Shown: positions 13,559 to 23,179 of the stretch, piece after piece
Numbering within the stretch: the first letter of the stretch is position 1
Layout: each line of letters begins with the position of its first letter
Notes under the pieces: generated by a model
Databases searched by the model: none
What the model saw: only the letters and a program-made list of their open reading frames with translations
Told to the model about the DNA's origin: nothing
Translations under genes and position numbers: made by a program
Source of the DNA: Arsukibacterium sp. MJ3
Lineage (GTDB): Bacteria; Pseudomonadota; Gammaproteobacteria; Enterobacterales; Alteromonadaceae
Direction: 5' to 3'
Length of the DNA stretch: 57,083 bases
Assembly: GCF_000987765.1 (NCBI RefSeq)
Contig: NZ_LAHP01000022.1
Coordinates: 1-57,083, forward strand

Positions 13559-15329
13559 AATTTACCGCTGTCATATAACGCACAATCAGCTGCAAGTTTT
13601 GCTGATCGCGATACTCATTAATATCCAGCTGGTAAGCAAGCCGGACTTTTTTAACATTCACATCAGGCCAGGTTTTGTTATCAGCATTAAACCAAATAGC
13701 GTCGATTAATAACCCAGAAGGCCCCTGTAACATCAGTTTAAGATGACGCTCCGCTAACATTTTTTGGCTAACGAGCGTAAATTCACCATCAAATACTGGC
13801 TCAGGAAAGGCCTGCCCCCAAGGGCCGGCATTTTGCAGCAACTGAGCAAAGCCGATATCAAAACAGTCCGCCGCCAGTTCCCCATCGCTATACACCACGG
13901 CGGTCAGTTGTTCGGCGCTTAAATGCTTTTTAACTGTGAGGCTTAACGCCAACTGAAAAGTATCCAGCCGATCGGCGGCTATAGTCAGACCAGCCGCCAT
14001 GGCATGACCACCAAACTTTTTAATCAGGCCGGGGTACTGGCTGGAAATTTCTTCTAATAAGTCGCGAATATGCAACCCGGCAATCGAGCGGCACGAGCCT
14101 TTAAGCTCACCGTTGTCACCTTCTGCAAACACTATGGTCGGCCGGTGAAATTGCTCTTTAATACGGCCGGCTAAAATACCAATTACGCCCTGATGCCAAT
14201 CACTGCGGTACAGGCACAGACATTCAGGCAAGCTGCTGCCATCAAACGACAATTTACTTAAAAAAGCTTGCGCTTCTAATTGCATGCTTTGTTCAATAGC
14301 CCGGCGCTCGACGTTTAAAGCATCAAGCTCTGCCGCGTACTGACGGGCCAACCCAAGCTCTGGTGCCAATAAACAGCTTATCCCCAGTGCCATATCGTCT
14401 AAACGACCTGCCGCATTTAAACGCGGCGCTAAAGAAAAACCGAAATCGCTGGCGGTAAGCTTTTCCGCCTGGCGGTTGGCTACATCAATTAGTGCCTGAA
14501 TACCCGGCCGGCATTTGCCACTGCGAATACGCATTAAACCCTGGTGCACTAAAATTCGGTTATTGCTATCCAGCGGCACCACATCAGCGACGGTACCCAG
14601 CGCCACCAAATCCAGTAGTTCGGCAATATTGGGTTCAACCAAACCTTGCCCAACAAAATGCTGTTGTGAGCGTAACCCCGCGCGCAGCGCCATTAACAGA
14701 TAAAACGCTACACCAACGCCCGCTAAGGCCTTACTCGGGAAAGCACAACCTGGCTGGTTAGGGTTAACAATGGCATCCGCATTTGGCAAGGTATTCCCGG
14801 CAAGGTGATGGTCGGTAACCAGCACCTTAACGCCGGCTTTTTTTGCCAATGCCACGCCTTCAATGGCAGAAATGCCATTATCAACGGTAATAATCAGCTC
14901 GGCACCCTGCGCAACCACTAATTCTGCCAGTTCTGGGGTCAGGCCATAACCATATTCAAAGCGATTAGGCACCATGTACTCAAGGTATTTAAAGCCAAAC
15001 GCCTTTAACCCCGCCATTAGCACAGCAGTACTGGTAGCACCATCAGCGTCAAAATCGCCAACAATCACAATATGTTGTTGTTGCGTTAACGCTGTAATTA
15101 ATAACTGAACTGCCTGGTCAATTCCTTTTAATGCGCTAAAAGGCAGTAAGTTGGCAGCGCCACGCTCTAATTCTGCCGCACTGCTGATACCCCGGTTTTG
15201 GTATAATCGGCGCAGCACTGGATGCAGGTGCTCTGCGATAACCTGCCCGGTTAGCGGCTCGCGCCGGCTGATCTGTTTTAACTGCACACTGGTTACCTGC
15301 TTGGTATTGCTAGCTGATGATATAGCCAA
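13557..15329 (-). CDS. recJ: Single-stranded-DNA-specific exonuclease RecJ
   Basis: 590 residues from the TTG at 15329, or 576 from the GTG at 15287, which has an AGG eight bases upstream and matches the E. coli length (577) better. RecJ degrades single-stranded DNA 5' to 3' in recombination and mismatch repair. DHH-family motifs are visible: VGDFDADGATS (motif I, about 93-103), TVDNGIS (about 149), VTDHHLAG (about 171), and the later DHHA1 GGHAMAAGL block (about 438). The C-terminal OB-like part follows. It lies between dsbC and prfB as in E. coli; no ATG start is available in frame. Confidence 0.95.
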   Translation of the reverse strand: MAISSASNTKQVTSVQLKQISRREPLTGQVIAEHLHPVLRRLYQNRGISSAAELERGAANLLPFSALKGIDQAVQLLITALTQQQHIVIVGDFDADGATSTAVLMAGLKAFGFKYLEYMVPNRFEYGYGLTPELAELVVAQGAELIITVDNGISAIEGVALAKKAGVKVLVTDHHLAGNTLPNADAIVNPNQPGCAFPSKALAGVGVAFYLLMALRAGLRSQQHFVGQGLVEPNIAELLDLVALGTVADVVPLDSNNRILVHQGLMRIRSGKCRPGIQALIDVANRQAEKLTASDFGFSLAPRLNAAGRLDDMALGISCLLAPELGLARQYAAELDALNVERRAIEQSMQLEAQAFLSKLSFDGSSLPECLCLYRSDWHQGVIGILAGRIKEQFHRPTIVFAEGDNGELKGSCRSIAGLHIRDLLEEISSQYPGLIKKFGGHAMAAGLTIAADRLDTFQLALSLTVKKHLSAEQLTAVVYSDGELAADCFDIGFAQLLQNAGPWGQAFPEPVFDGEFTLVSQKMLAERHLKLMLQGPSGLLIDAIWFNADNKTWPDVNVKKVRLAYQLDINEYRDQQNLQLIVRYMTAVN

Positions 15330-15356
15330 ATGGCATAATCGATTGCATTAGCGTAA

Positions 15357-16085
15357 TTAATTTGTTTCTAGCTGCTTTAATAAACCTGCAACCGGCTGAT
15401 AGCCGGGAATAAGCCGGCCATTAGCCAGTACCAAAGCAGGCGTACCGTTAATACCAAAGGACTGCCCTAACTCATAATGCATTTTTACCGGATTATCACA
15501 CATTGCCGGCGGGTTACGTTTGTTGTCTTTGGCTAAATCCATAGCTTTTTGCTGATTGCGTGAGCACCATAAGTGCTGCATATCTAAAGCCGTTTTACTG
15601 GTTAAGCCACCGCGGGGAAACGCCAGATAACGAAGGGTAATACCGGCATCATTATACTGCTTCATTTCATTGTGTAGCTTCTGACAATAGCCGCACGTTG
15701 GATCAGTAAAGGCATACACCACGTATTTTTCATCCGGGGCTTTATATTCAATGTAACTGCCGGCCACTGATGGTAGTTTTTGCTTAATGTAATTACGCAT
15801 TTGTACATCGTTGACCAATTCACCCTGCTGCAGATCGTAAATATTGCCTTCAAGAAAAAACCGACCGTCACTGCTGGTAAAAAACAGCCCTCGCTGGGTA
15901 AATACCTGCAATAACCCCGGCATCGGACTATTAGCAACCGCATTAACTTGCAAGCCAAGTGGTGCCAGACTTTGGCTAATTTCAGCAAGCTCAGGGGCCT
16001 CGTTTTGTTGTTGCGCTGTAACACTAGCGCTTAAACCAAAACCTAACATGCCAAGGGTAAGGCCGACAGATAACCAGTTATTCAT
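15357..16085 (-). CDS. dsbC: Thiol:disulfide interchange protein DsbC
   Basis: 242 residues from the second ATG (16085), which has AGGA six bases upstream; the ATG at 16091 directly abuts that sequence. A signal peptide ends near residue 24 (SASVTA-QQ). An N-terminal dimerisation domain (about 28-85) is joined by a helix to a thioredoxin fold with the active site CGYC (about 131-134) and the cis-Pro GTPAL (about 213). It isomerises wrong disulfides in the periplasm and is kept reduced by DsbD. It lies between xerD and recJ, the conserved gammaproteobacterial order. Confidence 0.95.
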   Translation of the reverse strand: MNNWLSVGLTLGMLGFGLSASVTAQQQNEAPELAEISQSLAPLGLQVNAVANSPMPGLLQVFTQRGLFFTSSDGRFFLEGNIYDLQQGELVNDVQMRNYIKQKLPSVAGSYIEYKAPDEKYVVYAFTDPTCGYCQKLHNEMKQYNDAGITLRYLAFPRGGLTSKTALDMQHLWCSRNQQKAMDLAKDNKRNPPAMCDNPVKMHYELGQSFGINGTPALVLANGRLIPGYQPVAGLLKQLETN

Positions 16086-16122
16086 ATACATTCCTAATTA
16101 GCGCTGCGCTATAACCAAATAG

Positions 16123-17043
16123 CTAACCGCGCGGGTGATGTTGTTGATGTAGCTGTTGCAAACGTGCTTGTGCTACATGGGTATAGATTTGCGTTGTGGA
16201 TAAATCACTGTGGCCCAACAGCATTTGTACTACCCGTAAATCGGCACCATGGTTCAGTAAATGGGTGGCAAAGGCATGGCGCAGGGTATGCGGCGACAAC
16301 TCGGCCTCAATTCCGGCTACTTTCGCATAAAACTTAATTCGGTGCCAGAAGGTTTGCCGGGTCATCTGGCTGCCTCGACTGCTGGCAAACACTAAGTTAC
16401 TATCGGCATTCACTATATCTGCTCGTGCTTGCTGCAAATAGCGACTAAGCCAGTCTTGAGCTTCTTCTCCCATTGGCACCAGCCGCTCTTTACTGCCTTT
16501 ACCCAGCACCCGTAATACGCCCTGATTAATACTAACCTGCTGCAAGGTAAGACTAATTAGCTCGGTTACCCGTAAGCCACAGGCGTACAGTAATTCCAGC
16601 ATGGCTTTGTCACGAAACTGAATTAATTCATTACAGTCAGGGGCCTGCAATAGCGCATCCACATCCTGCTCTGACAGGGTTTTAGGTAAACTGCGGCCGA
16701 TTTTTGGGTTAACCAGTTCAGTTACCGGGTTAACCGCACAGCGCCCCGTTTTATGATAATGCCGGTAAAAACGCCGCAGGCTGCTGAGCATTCTTGAGCT
16801 GCTACGCGGGCTGACTTGCTGCTGATAACGTGTAGCCAAAAACTGGTTTATCAGCTGGCTGTCAACGGCCAGCAACTGCTGCTGCTGTGCTGCCAAAAAA
16901 CGGCCAAATAGGGTTAAGTCGCTGCCATAAGCACTTAATGTGTTAGGGCTGACGTCTTTTTCCAACCATAGCTGGTCAAGAAATTGCTGAATTAACGCAT
17001 GCTCTGCAGGGTCGAGGGGCGCTGGTTGTTCTAGTTTAATCAT
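16123..17043 (-). CDS. xerD: Tyrosine recombinase XerD
   Basis: 306 residues, against 298 in E. coli. With XerC it resolves chromosome dimers at dif under FtsK control. The N-terminal SAM-like core-binding domain (about 12-100) is followed by the catalytic domain with R158 (ACGLRVTEL), K182 or K185 in GKGSKERLVP, H252, R255 (HTLRHAF), H278 (LGHSDLS) and nucleophile Y287 (QIYTHV). All catalytic residues are in place. XerD rather than XerC is chosen by sequence character and by the xerD-dsbC-recJ order; it is divergent from fldB. Confidence 0.95.
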   Translation of the reverse strand: MIKLEQPAPLDPAEHALIQQFLDQLWLEKDVSPNTLSAYGSDLTLFGRFLAAQQQQLLAVDSQLINQFLATRYQQQVSPRSSSRMLSSLRRFYRHYHKTGRCAVNPVTELVNPKIGRSLPKTLSEQDVDALLQAPDCNELIQFRDKAMLELLYACGLRVTELISLTLQQVSINQGVLRVLGKGSKERLVPMGEEAQDWLSRYLQQARADIVNADSNLVFASSRGSQMTRQTFWHRIKFYAKVAGIEAELSPHTLRHAFATHLLNHGADLRVVQMLLGHSDLSTTQIYTHVAQARLQQLHQQHHPRG

Positions 17044-17175
17044 GCTGAGCTTGGCTGTTATAATGCGTTTGTATTGGCTTATCTTAGCCGATTACCCTGT
17101 CCCGGCATAGTCGCGCTTGGGCTCTGCTATTAGCTTCTGTTACAATGCCGGCCTGAACCCGATGGCGAGACTCAG

Positions 17176-17694
17176 ATGAAAATAGGCTTATTTTACGGCT
17201 CAACCACGTGCTACACCGAAATGGTAGCTGAAAAAATTCAGGCACTTATTGGTGCTGACATCGTCGACTTGCACAATATTAAACAGGTGCCGCTCAGTAA
17301 AATGGCTGACTACCCGTTGTTAATTTTAGGATTGTCGACCTGGGATTTTGGCGAAATTCAAGAAGATTGGGAAGCGCACTGGGATGATATTAGCCGTGTT
17401 GATTTAAGCGGTAAAACCATCGCTATTTATGGCATGGGTGATCAACTAGGCTATGCCGAATGGTTTATTGATGCGGTGGGTATGTTGCATGAGGCTATTG
17501 CGCCTAGTAACCCACAGCGCATTGGCTTTTGGCCTATCGACGGCTACGACTTTATTACCTCAAAAGCCTTAACTGCCGATGGCGAGCGCTTCTTCGGCCT
17601 GGCACTTGATGATGAAAACCAATACGAGCAAACCGATGAGCGGTTAAATATATGGGTAAGCCAGATTTTAACGGAAATGGCCGAGCAGTTATAA
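17176..17694 (+). CDS. fldB: Flavodoxin 2
   Basis: 172 residues, close to E. coli FldB (173). It binds FMN and carries single electrons. The phosphate-binding loop GSTTCYTEMVA (about 8-18) and the flavin-stacking LSTWDFGEIQEDW segment (about 54-66) are characteristic, as is GDQLGYAEWFIDA (about 94-106). The insertion of the long-chain flavodoxins is present. It is divergent from xerD exactly as in E. coli, which favours FldB over FldA. Regulation is not visible, although family members often answer to superoxide stress. Confidence 0.93.
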   Translation: MKIGLFYGSTTCYTEMVAEKIQALIGADIVDLHNIKQVPLSKMADYPLLILGLSTWDFGEIQEDWEAHWDDISRVDLSGKTIAIYGMGDQLGYAEWFIDAVGMLHEAIAPSNPQRIGFWPIDGYDFITSKALTADGERFFGLALDDENQYEQTDERLNIWVSQILTEMAEQL

Positions 17695-17751
17695 CAGCAG
17701 TGACATAAACCAGCCTGCTTCGGCCAGCTGCCAGCCTGAGTAGCTAATTGT

Positions 17752-18471
17752 TTAAAAATTCAGATAAAAATCGCGCAGCAGTAGCCGGTATTGCTCGCTG
17801 TAACCGCCATTAGCATCATGAATAATAATTTGCTGTTGCTGCGAAGTACAAGGCTCTCGCTGCCATTGCATTAGGCGGCGCAGCGGCGCCTTGCCTTCAC
17901 GGCTTAACACCAGGCAGCTGGCGCTGGCATACCAGCCCTGCGCTGTAGCCAGCGCACCAAAAGCGACAGCAGCGGTTTCAGGTAGAATAAGGGCGAAACT
18001 GCCACCTGGCGCTAATAGCGTTGCCACTTTATTTAACAATAATGGCAACGGCAAACTGGCCGAATGCCTGGCCCGGTTTCGCTGCGGATCATTACTTAGC
18101 AGTGCCTGCTCAAAAAAAGGCGGGTTAGACACGATTAAAGCGTAACGCTCTGCTGGCTGATAGGTTAGAATATCACCTTTTAGCAGCTGTAGGCGGCTAG
18201 CAAAGGGACTACGCTGAAAATTTTGCTCAGCTTGAGCAGCAGCATTGGTATCCAGCTCAATAGCATAAATAGAAGTGTTAGGGGCTCGTTGAGCCAGCAT
18301 TAAGCTGATTAACCCACTGCCGGCACCAATATCTAATAAAACCTGACCATTAGCAGCAGTACTGGATGGTAAATTGGCCCAGGCGCCTAACAGTAAGCCA
18401 TCGGTGCCGACTTTCATCGCACACTGATCATGGCTAACAAAAAATTGTTTACACTTAAAACCAGCTGACAT
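17752..18471 (-). CDS. trmN6: tRNA1(Val) (adenine(37)-N6)-methyltransferase
   Basis: 239 residues from ATG 18471 (MSAGFKCKQFF...), which has AGAGG five bases upstream; the ATG at 18486 lacks one. This is the family of E. coli YfiC/TrmN6, which methylates A37 of tRNA-Val. The Rossmann SAM-binding motif LLDIGAGSGLISLMLAQR (about 43-60) and the catalytic NPPF (about 117-120) of N6-adenine methylases are present, as is the family's N-terminal KQFFVSHDQCAMKVGTDG. It is divergent from srmB as in E. coli. Confidence 0.92.
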   Translation of the reverse strand: MSAGFKCKQFFVSHDQCAMKVGTDGLLLGAWANLPSSTAANGQVLLDIGAGSGLISLMLAQRAPNTSIYAIELDTNAAAQAEQNFQRSPFASRLQLLKGDILTYQPAERYALIVSNPPFFEQALLSNDPQRNRARHSASLPLPLLLNKVATLLAPGGSFALILPETAAVAFGALATAQGWYASASCLVLSREGKAPLRRLMQWQREPCTSQQQQIIIHDANGGYSEQYRLLLRDFYLNF

Positions 18472-18547
18472 CTTCACCTCTGCCATTAGTTTACTGGCTG
18501 CTGACCAGGTTTGTCATCTGAATACTGCCATTCTAAGGAACACCTTT

Positions 18548-19771
18548 ATGAGCTTTGCCGATTTTCAATTCGACGACTCACTTAACCAGGCACTGGAGCA
18601 AGCCGGTTTTACTGAGCCAACCCTGATTCAGCAGCTGGCCATTCCACCGGCACTGGATGGTCGCGATGTACTGGCAAGTGCACCAACCGGCACCGGTAAA
18701 ACGCTGGCCTTTGTGCTGCCAGCCATTCAATACCTATTAGACTTTCCGCGGCGCGACCCTGGCTTTGCCCGCGTTCTGGTGATGACCCCTACCCGCGAAT
18801 TGGCTTTTCAGGTATTTGATGAGTTTAAACAGCTGGCACAATATACTAACCTGAATGTTGGAGTGATTACCGGCGGTATTAATTACGGCAGTCATAAAGA
18901 CACTCTGGAAAAAAACAACGATATTCTGGTGGCTACTCCAGGGCGGCTTACCGAGTACTTAGACCAGGAAAGTTTTCAGGCGGATGAAGTAGAAGTACTT
19001 ATTCTGGATGAAGCCGATCGGATGCTCGATATGGGGTTTATTGGTGAAATGAACCGGATAGTGCTGGAAGCGCGCCGTCGTCGCCAAACCTTTTTATTCT
19101 CAGCAACCTTAGAAGGGCTTTCACTGGAGCGCTTTGCAGCGCGCGCGTTGAAAGAGCCGTCAATGATTGAAGCGGTGCCCTCGCGCAAAGAAAAAGCCAA
19201 AATTTTGCAATGGCTGCATCTGGCAGATGACAACGTGCATAAGTTAGCGCTGTTAATTTATTTACTGAAACAGCAAGATGTCACCAAAACCATCGTTTTT
19301 GTGAAAACCCGCGAGCGGCTAGCCAGCTTAACCGGCCAACTGGAAAGTGCCGGTATTAAATGTTGCTGGTTGCAAGGTGAAATGCCGCAGGATAAACGCC
19401 TATTATCAGTGCAACGGTTTAGTCAGGGCCAGGTACCGGTGCTCATCGCCACAGACATAGCGGCCCGCGGTCTGGATATTGATGATATAAGCCACGTTAT
19501 TAATTACGATATGCCGCACACCGCCGATACTTATATACATCGGATTGGCCGCACCGGGCGGGCGGGGAAAAAAGGCACCGCCATTTCATTGGTGGAAGCG
19601 CACGATATGGCGATGGTGGCCAAAGTAGAGCGTTATACCGAACAAAAGCTGAAACGGCGAGTGGTGGATAGCCTGCGGCCCAAGCATAAAGAAGCAAAAA
19701 TAGGCACTAAGAAGAAAAAGCCCGGTAAACTCGCTGCAAAAAAGCTGGCAAAAAAAGCCACTAAAAAATAA
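18548..19771 (+). CDS. srmB: ATP-dependent RNA helicase SrmB
   Basis: 407 residues. A DEAD-box helicase with the Q motif (FTEPTLIQQLAIP), motif I APTGTGKT (about 45-52), motif II DEAD (about 155-158), motif III SAT (about 182-184), and motifs V and VI (ATDIAARGLDI; HRIGRTGRAG). The tail is Lys-rich (KKKKPGKLAAKKLAKKATKK), for RNA contact. SrmB acts early in 50S ribosome assembly in E. coli; it is chosen over RhlE/RhlB because of LILDEADRMLDMGFI with the FIGEMNRIV context and the divergent trmN6. Confidence 0.92.
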   Translation: MSFADFQFDDSLNQALEQAGFTEPTLIQQLAIPPALDGRDVLASAPTGTGKTLAFVLPAIQYLLDFPRRDPGFARVLVMTPTRELAFQVFDEFKQLAQYTNLNVGVITGGINYGSHKDTLEKNNDILVATPGRLTEYLDQESFQADEVEVLILDEADRMLDMGFIGEMNRIVLEARRRRQTFLFSATLEGLSLERFAARALKEPSMIEAVPSRKEKAKILQWLHLADDNVHKLALLIYLLKQQDVTKTIVFVKTRERLASLTGQLESAGIKCCWLQGEMPQDKRLLSVQRFSQGQVPVLIATDIAARGLDIDDISHVINYDMPHTADTYIHRIGRTGRAGKKGTAISLVEAHDMAMVAKVERYTEQKLKRRVVDSLRPKHKEAKIGTKKKKPGKLAAKKLAKKATKK

Positions 19772-19800
19772 CGCCTACAACTCTTCTCTGCAGTAACACA

Positions 19801-19820
19801 CTGGCGCTTTTTTGCGCCAG
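19801..19820. repeat. Short hairpin after srmB
   Basis: CTGGCGC, TTTTTT, GCGCCAG: a perfect 7-base stem with a T loop, but no T-run follows. It may mark the end of the srmB transcript; the terminator call is weak. Confidence 0.4.
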
Positions 19821-19898
19821 CACTACTGCATTTGCAGCAAAAGCATGCTATCAATAGTCACTTGCTTGGAATAATTTATTACTAAGAGGCGACAAGCT

Positions 19899-20966
19899 AT
19901 GAATAAACGGCAATTCTTACAGTCCAGCGCGCTGGCATTAAGTGTGTTACCGCTGGGGCTGTTGTCTCTTAGTAGCAACGCGGCGGTTGGCAATAATGCC
20001 GGTGCAGCCAATAGCGGTATCGTTTTACCGAAAAAACTTAACCCGGGCGACACTGTTGCCTTGGTTAGCCCGTCTAAAGCCACCGATGAGCGGCTGGATA
20101 TTCAAATAGCCACCGAAGTGTTACAGGCACTCGGTTTAAACGTAAAACTGGGGCAACATCTGGATAACCGCCGTGGTCATTTAGCCGGCACCGACCAAGA
20201 GCGCGCCAGCGATATTAATGCCATGTTTGCCGACCCTGACGTTAGTGCCATTATTTGTTTACGCGGTGGCTCTGGCGCAGCCAGATTATTACCGCTACTT
20301 GACTACCCGTTAATCCAGCGTAACCCGAAGGTATTACTGGGCTATTCTGACATTACCGCGTTGCATAGCGCCATTAATGCCCAAACCGGGCTGGTCACGT
20401 TTCATGGCCCAAATGGCACCGGCAGCTGGAACAGTTTTAATGCCGAGCAGTTTCAGCGGGTGTTTTTTCAGCGCGAACACATGCTTTACCAAAATGAGTT
20501 AAATGCCAAAGATGAGCTGGTGCCGCGGCAAAACCGCATTGAAACCATTACCGCCGGCAAAGTGCAAGGCCAGCTGATGGGCGGTAATTTAACGGTGTTA
20601 ACCGCCTTGGCGGGTTCGCCTTATTTACCGGACTTTACCGATAAAATTTTATTTTTAGAAGACGTAGAAGAAGCGCCGTATCGGATTGATCGGATGCTCA
20701 GTACCTTAAAGCTAATGGGTGCATTGGATAAAATTGCAGGTTTTATCTTTGGTGAATGCACAGCGTGCCGGCCCGGTGGCGGTTTTGGCTGGTTAACCAT
20801 GGACCAAATTTTTGATGACCATATAAAACCGCTGAATATTCCGGCGTATCGAGGCGCTATGATTGGCCATATCAGCAAGCAGTTTATTGTACCGCATGGC
20901 GCGCGGGTAGAAATGGATGCCGACGCCGGCACCTTCCGCATGTTAAGTAGTGTATTTCAGCCTTAA
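19899..20966 (+). CDS. Exported LD-carboxypeptidase, peptidase family S66
   Basis: 355 residues. The S66 triad is visible: nucleophile S150 in LLGYSDITALH, E254 in LFLEDVEEAPYRID, and H324 in MIGHISKQFIVPHG; the spacing matches the known enzyme. Such enzymes remove the terminal D-Ala from muropeptide tetrapeptides during wall recycling. Unlike cytoplasmic LdcA, this protein has an N-terminal export signal (MNKRQFLQSSALALSVLPLG, KR rather than RR in a Tat-like layout, cut near residue 29), so it should act in the periplasm. It stands alone between srmB and gsk. Confidence 0.88.
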   Translation: MNKRQFLQSSALALSVLPLGLLSLSSNAAVGNNAGAANSGIVLPKKLNPGDTVALVSPSKATDERLDIQIATEVLQALGLNVKLGQHLDNRRGHLAGTDQERASDINAMFADPDVSAIICLRGGSGAARLLPLLDYPLIQRNPKVLLGYSDITALHSAINAQTGLVTFHGPNGTGSWNSFNAEQFQRVFFQREHMLYQNELNAKDELVPRQNRIETITAGKVQGQLMGGNLTVLTALAGSPYLPDFTDKILFLEDVEEAPYRIDRMLSTLKLMGALDKIAGFIFGECTACRPGGGFGWLTMDQIFDDHIKPLNIPAYRGAMIGHISKQFIVPHGARVEMDADAGTFRMLSSVFQP

Positions 20967-21021
20967 GCATGTTAAAAGCGACAAGTCACTGATTACCGAC
21001 CTAAGGCGAAACCGAGCCGAA

Positions 21022-22320
21022 TTAACGCTCCCAGTACGCCTCTTCCAAGCTGTCTTCCCGCTCGGGTAAGCCTTTTGATAAACGCGATGCATTTTGCACC
21101 AAAATTTCATAGCTGACCCGATTGGCATATTTACATATTTGCGCAAAACTGGAGTACGCCAGATACGGCATTTCATGTTTACCCGATAATGGCTGCACTT
21201 GCTTATGAAAATGATTCGCCGCCATATCGTGTAAAATAGCCGATAATGCGCCATCACCAGCACCATTGGTATTTTTAATCCGCTCCGGGCCACCTAAATA
21301 AGGGTCAATATGCGAATACACTTTTAGTGGCTGCTGGCAATCTCGCCGCAGCATTGGCCGGCTAAATTCAAATTGGTTAAAGTCGGCCAGGCTGGCCGAT
21401 TTAATCGGGTTACTGCTTTCCCGCTTAACACTGTCATCGGTGTAGCCGCATAAATACAGGCCTTGTGGCCCGGCGGTAATCAGCACCATATCAGTGTGCT
21501 CTAAAATTGCCTCGGCGGCTTTTAACGGATCGGCACAGCCGGTCAGTGCTTCAGCTTCCAATTCGTTCATCGCCAGCACGTTAACGTAATTAATAATGGT
21601 GCTAATAATTTGCTCGCGGTTTTCTTCCACCAAATGGCGGGTTCCCAAGCTCATCACTACTGGCACCTGATGGGTCTTGGCATCGTCCAGCCCTTTTTGC
21701 ATCGCCCGCTGTATAGGCTGGCCGATAGCTCTAAGGGGATAAGCACTCACCACAAAAGCTGACGCCGCAGCAATAATGTCGGTCGGAATATAATCGGGTT
21801 CTAACTGATCCATATCGCTGGGGTCAATGACAAAAGTGCGCTCACCATCTGGCGTTATCATGGTAATGCCACGGCCAATATCGCCTGCTACTCCTTGTAA
21901 ATGATTCATATCTACTTTCGAGCTGGTATGACATACGTAATGATAGGCCGGAGAGCCCAGCGCAATATTGGCCGACATTACGCCCAGTAATACCGACTTA
22001 TCGTCGGCCAGAACGGAGTAATTATGGATAGTGTTGCCGATAGTGCCGCCAGCAAAATGGTCAGAAATAGCTTGTTTAATCACCAACTCCTGATAAATAG
22101 CATTGGCTTTGGCATGCTCAACCAGGTTAGATAGCCCTTTTTGAATATTGTAGCGGGCAAGAAAATCATCGGTTACGCTGGCCACCACATCGACAATGGT
22201 TTGGTCCAGCCCAACGATATAGGTATCAAGCTCAGGTCGCACTTCAAAGCTCGGCAACTGCGGCTTTGGTTGAGACACAGGAAAGTAATGTTTTATTTTA
22301 CGCAGGCCAGGAAATTTCAT
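21022..22320 (-). CDS. gsk: Inosine/guanosine kinase
   Basis: 432 residues, close to E. coli Gsk (434). It phosphorylates inosine and guanosine to IMP and GMP for purine salvage. The opening MKFPGLRKIKHYFPV matches Gsk, and PfkB-family features are present: GGTIGNTIHN near the substrate site (about 90-99) and the anion-hole/catalytic NTNGAGDGALSA (about 345-356) with the Asp base. It is leftward and alone between ldcA-like and yaaA. Salvage of GMP ties it functionally to guaBA at 52154-55257. Confidence 0.93.
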   Translation of the reverse strand: MKFPGLRKIKHYFPVSQPKPQLPSFEVRPELDTYIVGLDQTIVDVVASVTDDFLARYNIQKGLSNLVEHAKANAIYQELVIKQAISDHFAGGTIGNTIHNYSVLADDKSVLLGVMSANIALGSPAYHYVCHTSSKVDMNHLQGVAGDIGRGITMITPDGERTFVIDPSDMDQLEPDYIPTDIIAAASAFVVSAYPLRAIGQPIQRAMQKGLDDAKTHQVPVVMSLGTRHLVEENREQIISTIINYVNVLAMNELEAEALTGCADPLKAAEAILEHTDMVLITAGPQGLYLCGYTDDSVKRESSNPIKSASLADFNQFEFSRPMLRRDCQQPLKVYSHIDPYLGGPERIKNTNGAGDGALSAILHDMAANHFHKQVQPLSGKHEMPYLAYSSFAQICKYANRVSYEILVQNASRLSKGLPEREDSLEEAYWER

Positions 22321-22402
22321 GCTAAGGGCTCAACAACAGACAAGTAGCTATTTTAGCAAACATGTCGGTAAACCCTAAGCGCCTTATTGCGGCTTTGGCC
22401 AA

Positions 22403-23179
22403 TTATTCTGCTTGATGGCGTAAAAACACCGGTTTATCGGCAGTAGATGCGGCGCTATTGTACTGATAACCCGCCAAGTTAAATTCATTAATAGCTTTAG
22501 CATCAGTAATTTGCTGCTGAATAATATAACGCGCCATTAAACCACGGGCTTTTTTCGCAAAAAAACTAATTATTTTATATTGGCCGTTTTTATAGTCTTT
22601 AAATATCGGCGTAATAACCTTAGCCTTTAATACTTTAGGTTTAACCGCTTTAAAGTACTCCTGCGACGCCAGATTAAGCACTAACGCTGAATTGAGTTCG
22701 CTCAGCTGACTATTCAGGTTATCGGTAATATACTGCTGCCAGAAAGCATATAAATCGTTGCCCAGATCATTTTTGAGCTTAGTGCCCATTTCCAACCGGT
22801 ACGGCTGCATTAAATCCAGTGGCCGCAGCACGCCATATAAACCACTTAAAATACGTAAGTGTTGCTGCGCAAACTGCAGTTGTGGCTCGGTTAAGCTGGC
22901 GGCATCCAGCCCCTGATACACATCACCGTTAAACATAAAGAGTGCCGCTTTCGCGTTATCTTTTGTAAAGTCAGGCTGCCACTGGCTAAAGCGGGCAGCA
23001 TTTAAACCAGCCAGCTTATCACTAATATGCATTAACGAGCCTAGCTCAGCCGGGCTGAGTTTTTTACAAATAGCCGTAAGTTCGGTGGCTTTAGACAGTA
23101 AAGCCGGCGTGTCAGTAGCCAGCTTTAATGATATGGGGCTTAAATCAAGATCTTTTGCCGGAGACACAACCATCAACAT
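22403..23179 (-). CDS. yaaA: Peroxide stress protein YaaA (UPF0246)
   Basis: 258 residues from ATG 23179, the same length as in E. coli. The start MLMVVSPAKDLDL aligns with the E. coli MLILISPAKTL; an AGG lies eight bases upstream. The core LRILSGLYGVLRPLDLMQPY and KIISFFAKKARGLMARYI are family signatures. YaaA protects DNA and proteins from peroxide by limiting free iron. It is divergent from tal; in E. coli too yaaA lies near thrABC and talB, and here thr follows at 35-40 kb. Confidence 0.93.
   Translation of the reverse strand: MLMVVSPAKDLDLSPISLKLATDTPALLSKATELTAICKKLSPAELGSLMHISDKLAGLNAARFSQWQPDFTKDNAKAALFMFNGDVYQGLDAASLTEPQLQFAQQHLRILSGLYGVLRPLDLMQPYRLEMGTKLKNDLGNDLYAFWQQYITDNLNSQLSELNSALVLNLASQEYFKAVKPKVLKAKVITPIFKDYKNGQYKIISFFAKKARGLMARYIIQQQITDAKAINEFNLAGYQYNSAASTADKPVFLRHQAE

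Noticed and set aside
20621..20941. Leftward 106-residue frame inside the LD-carboxypeptidase gene
   Set aside because: Antisense shadow of a gene whose own triad is intact.
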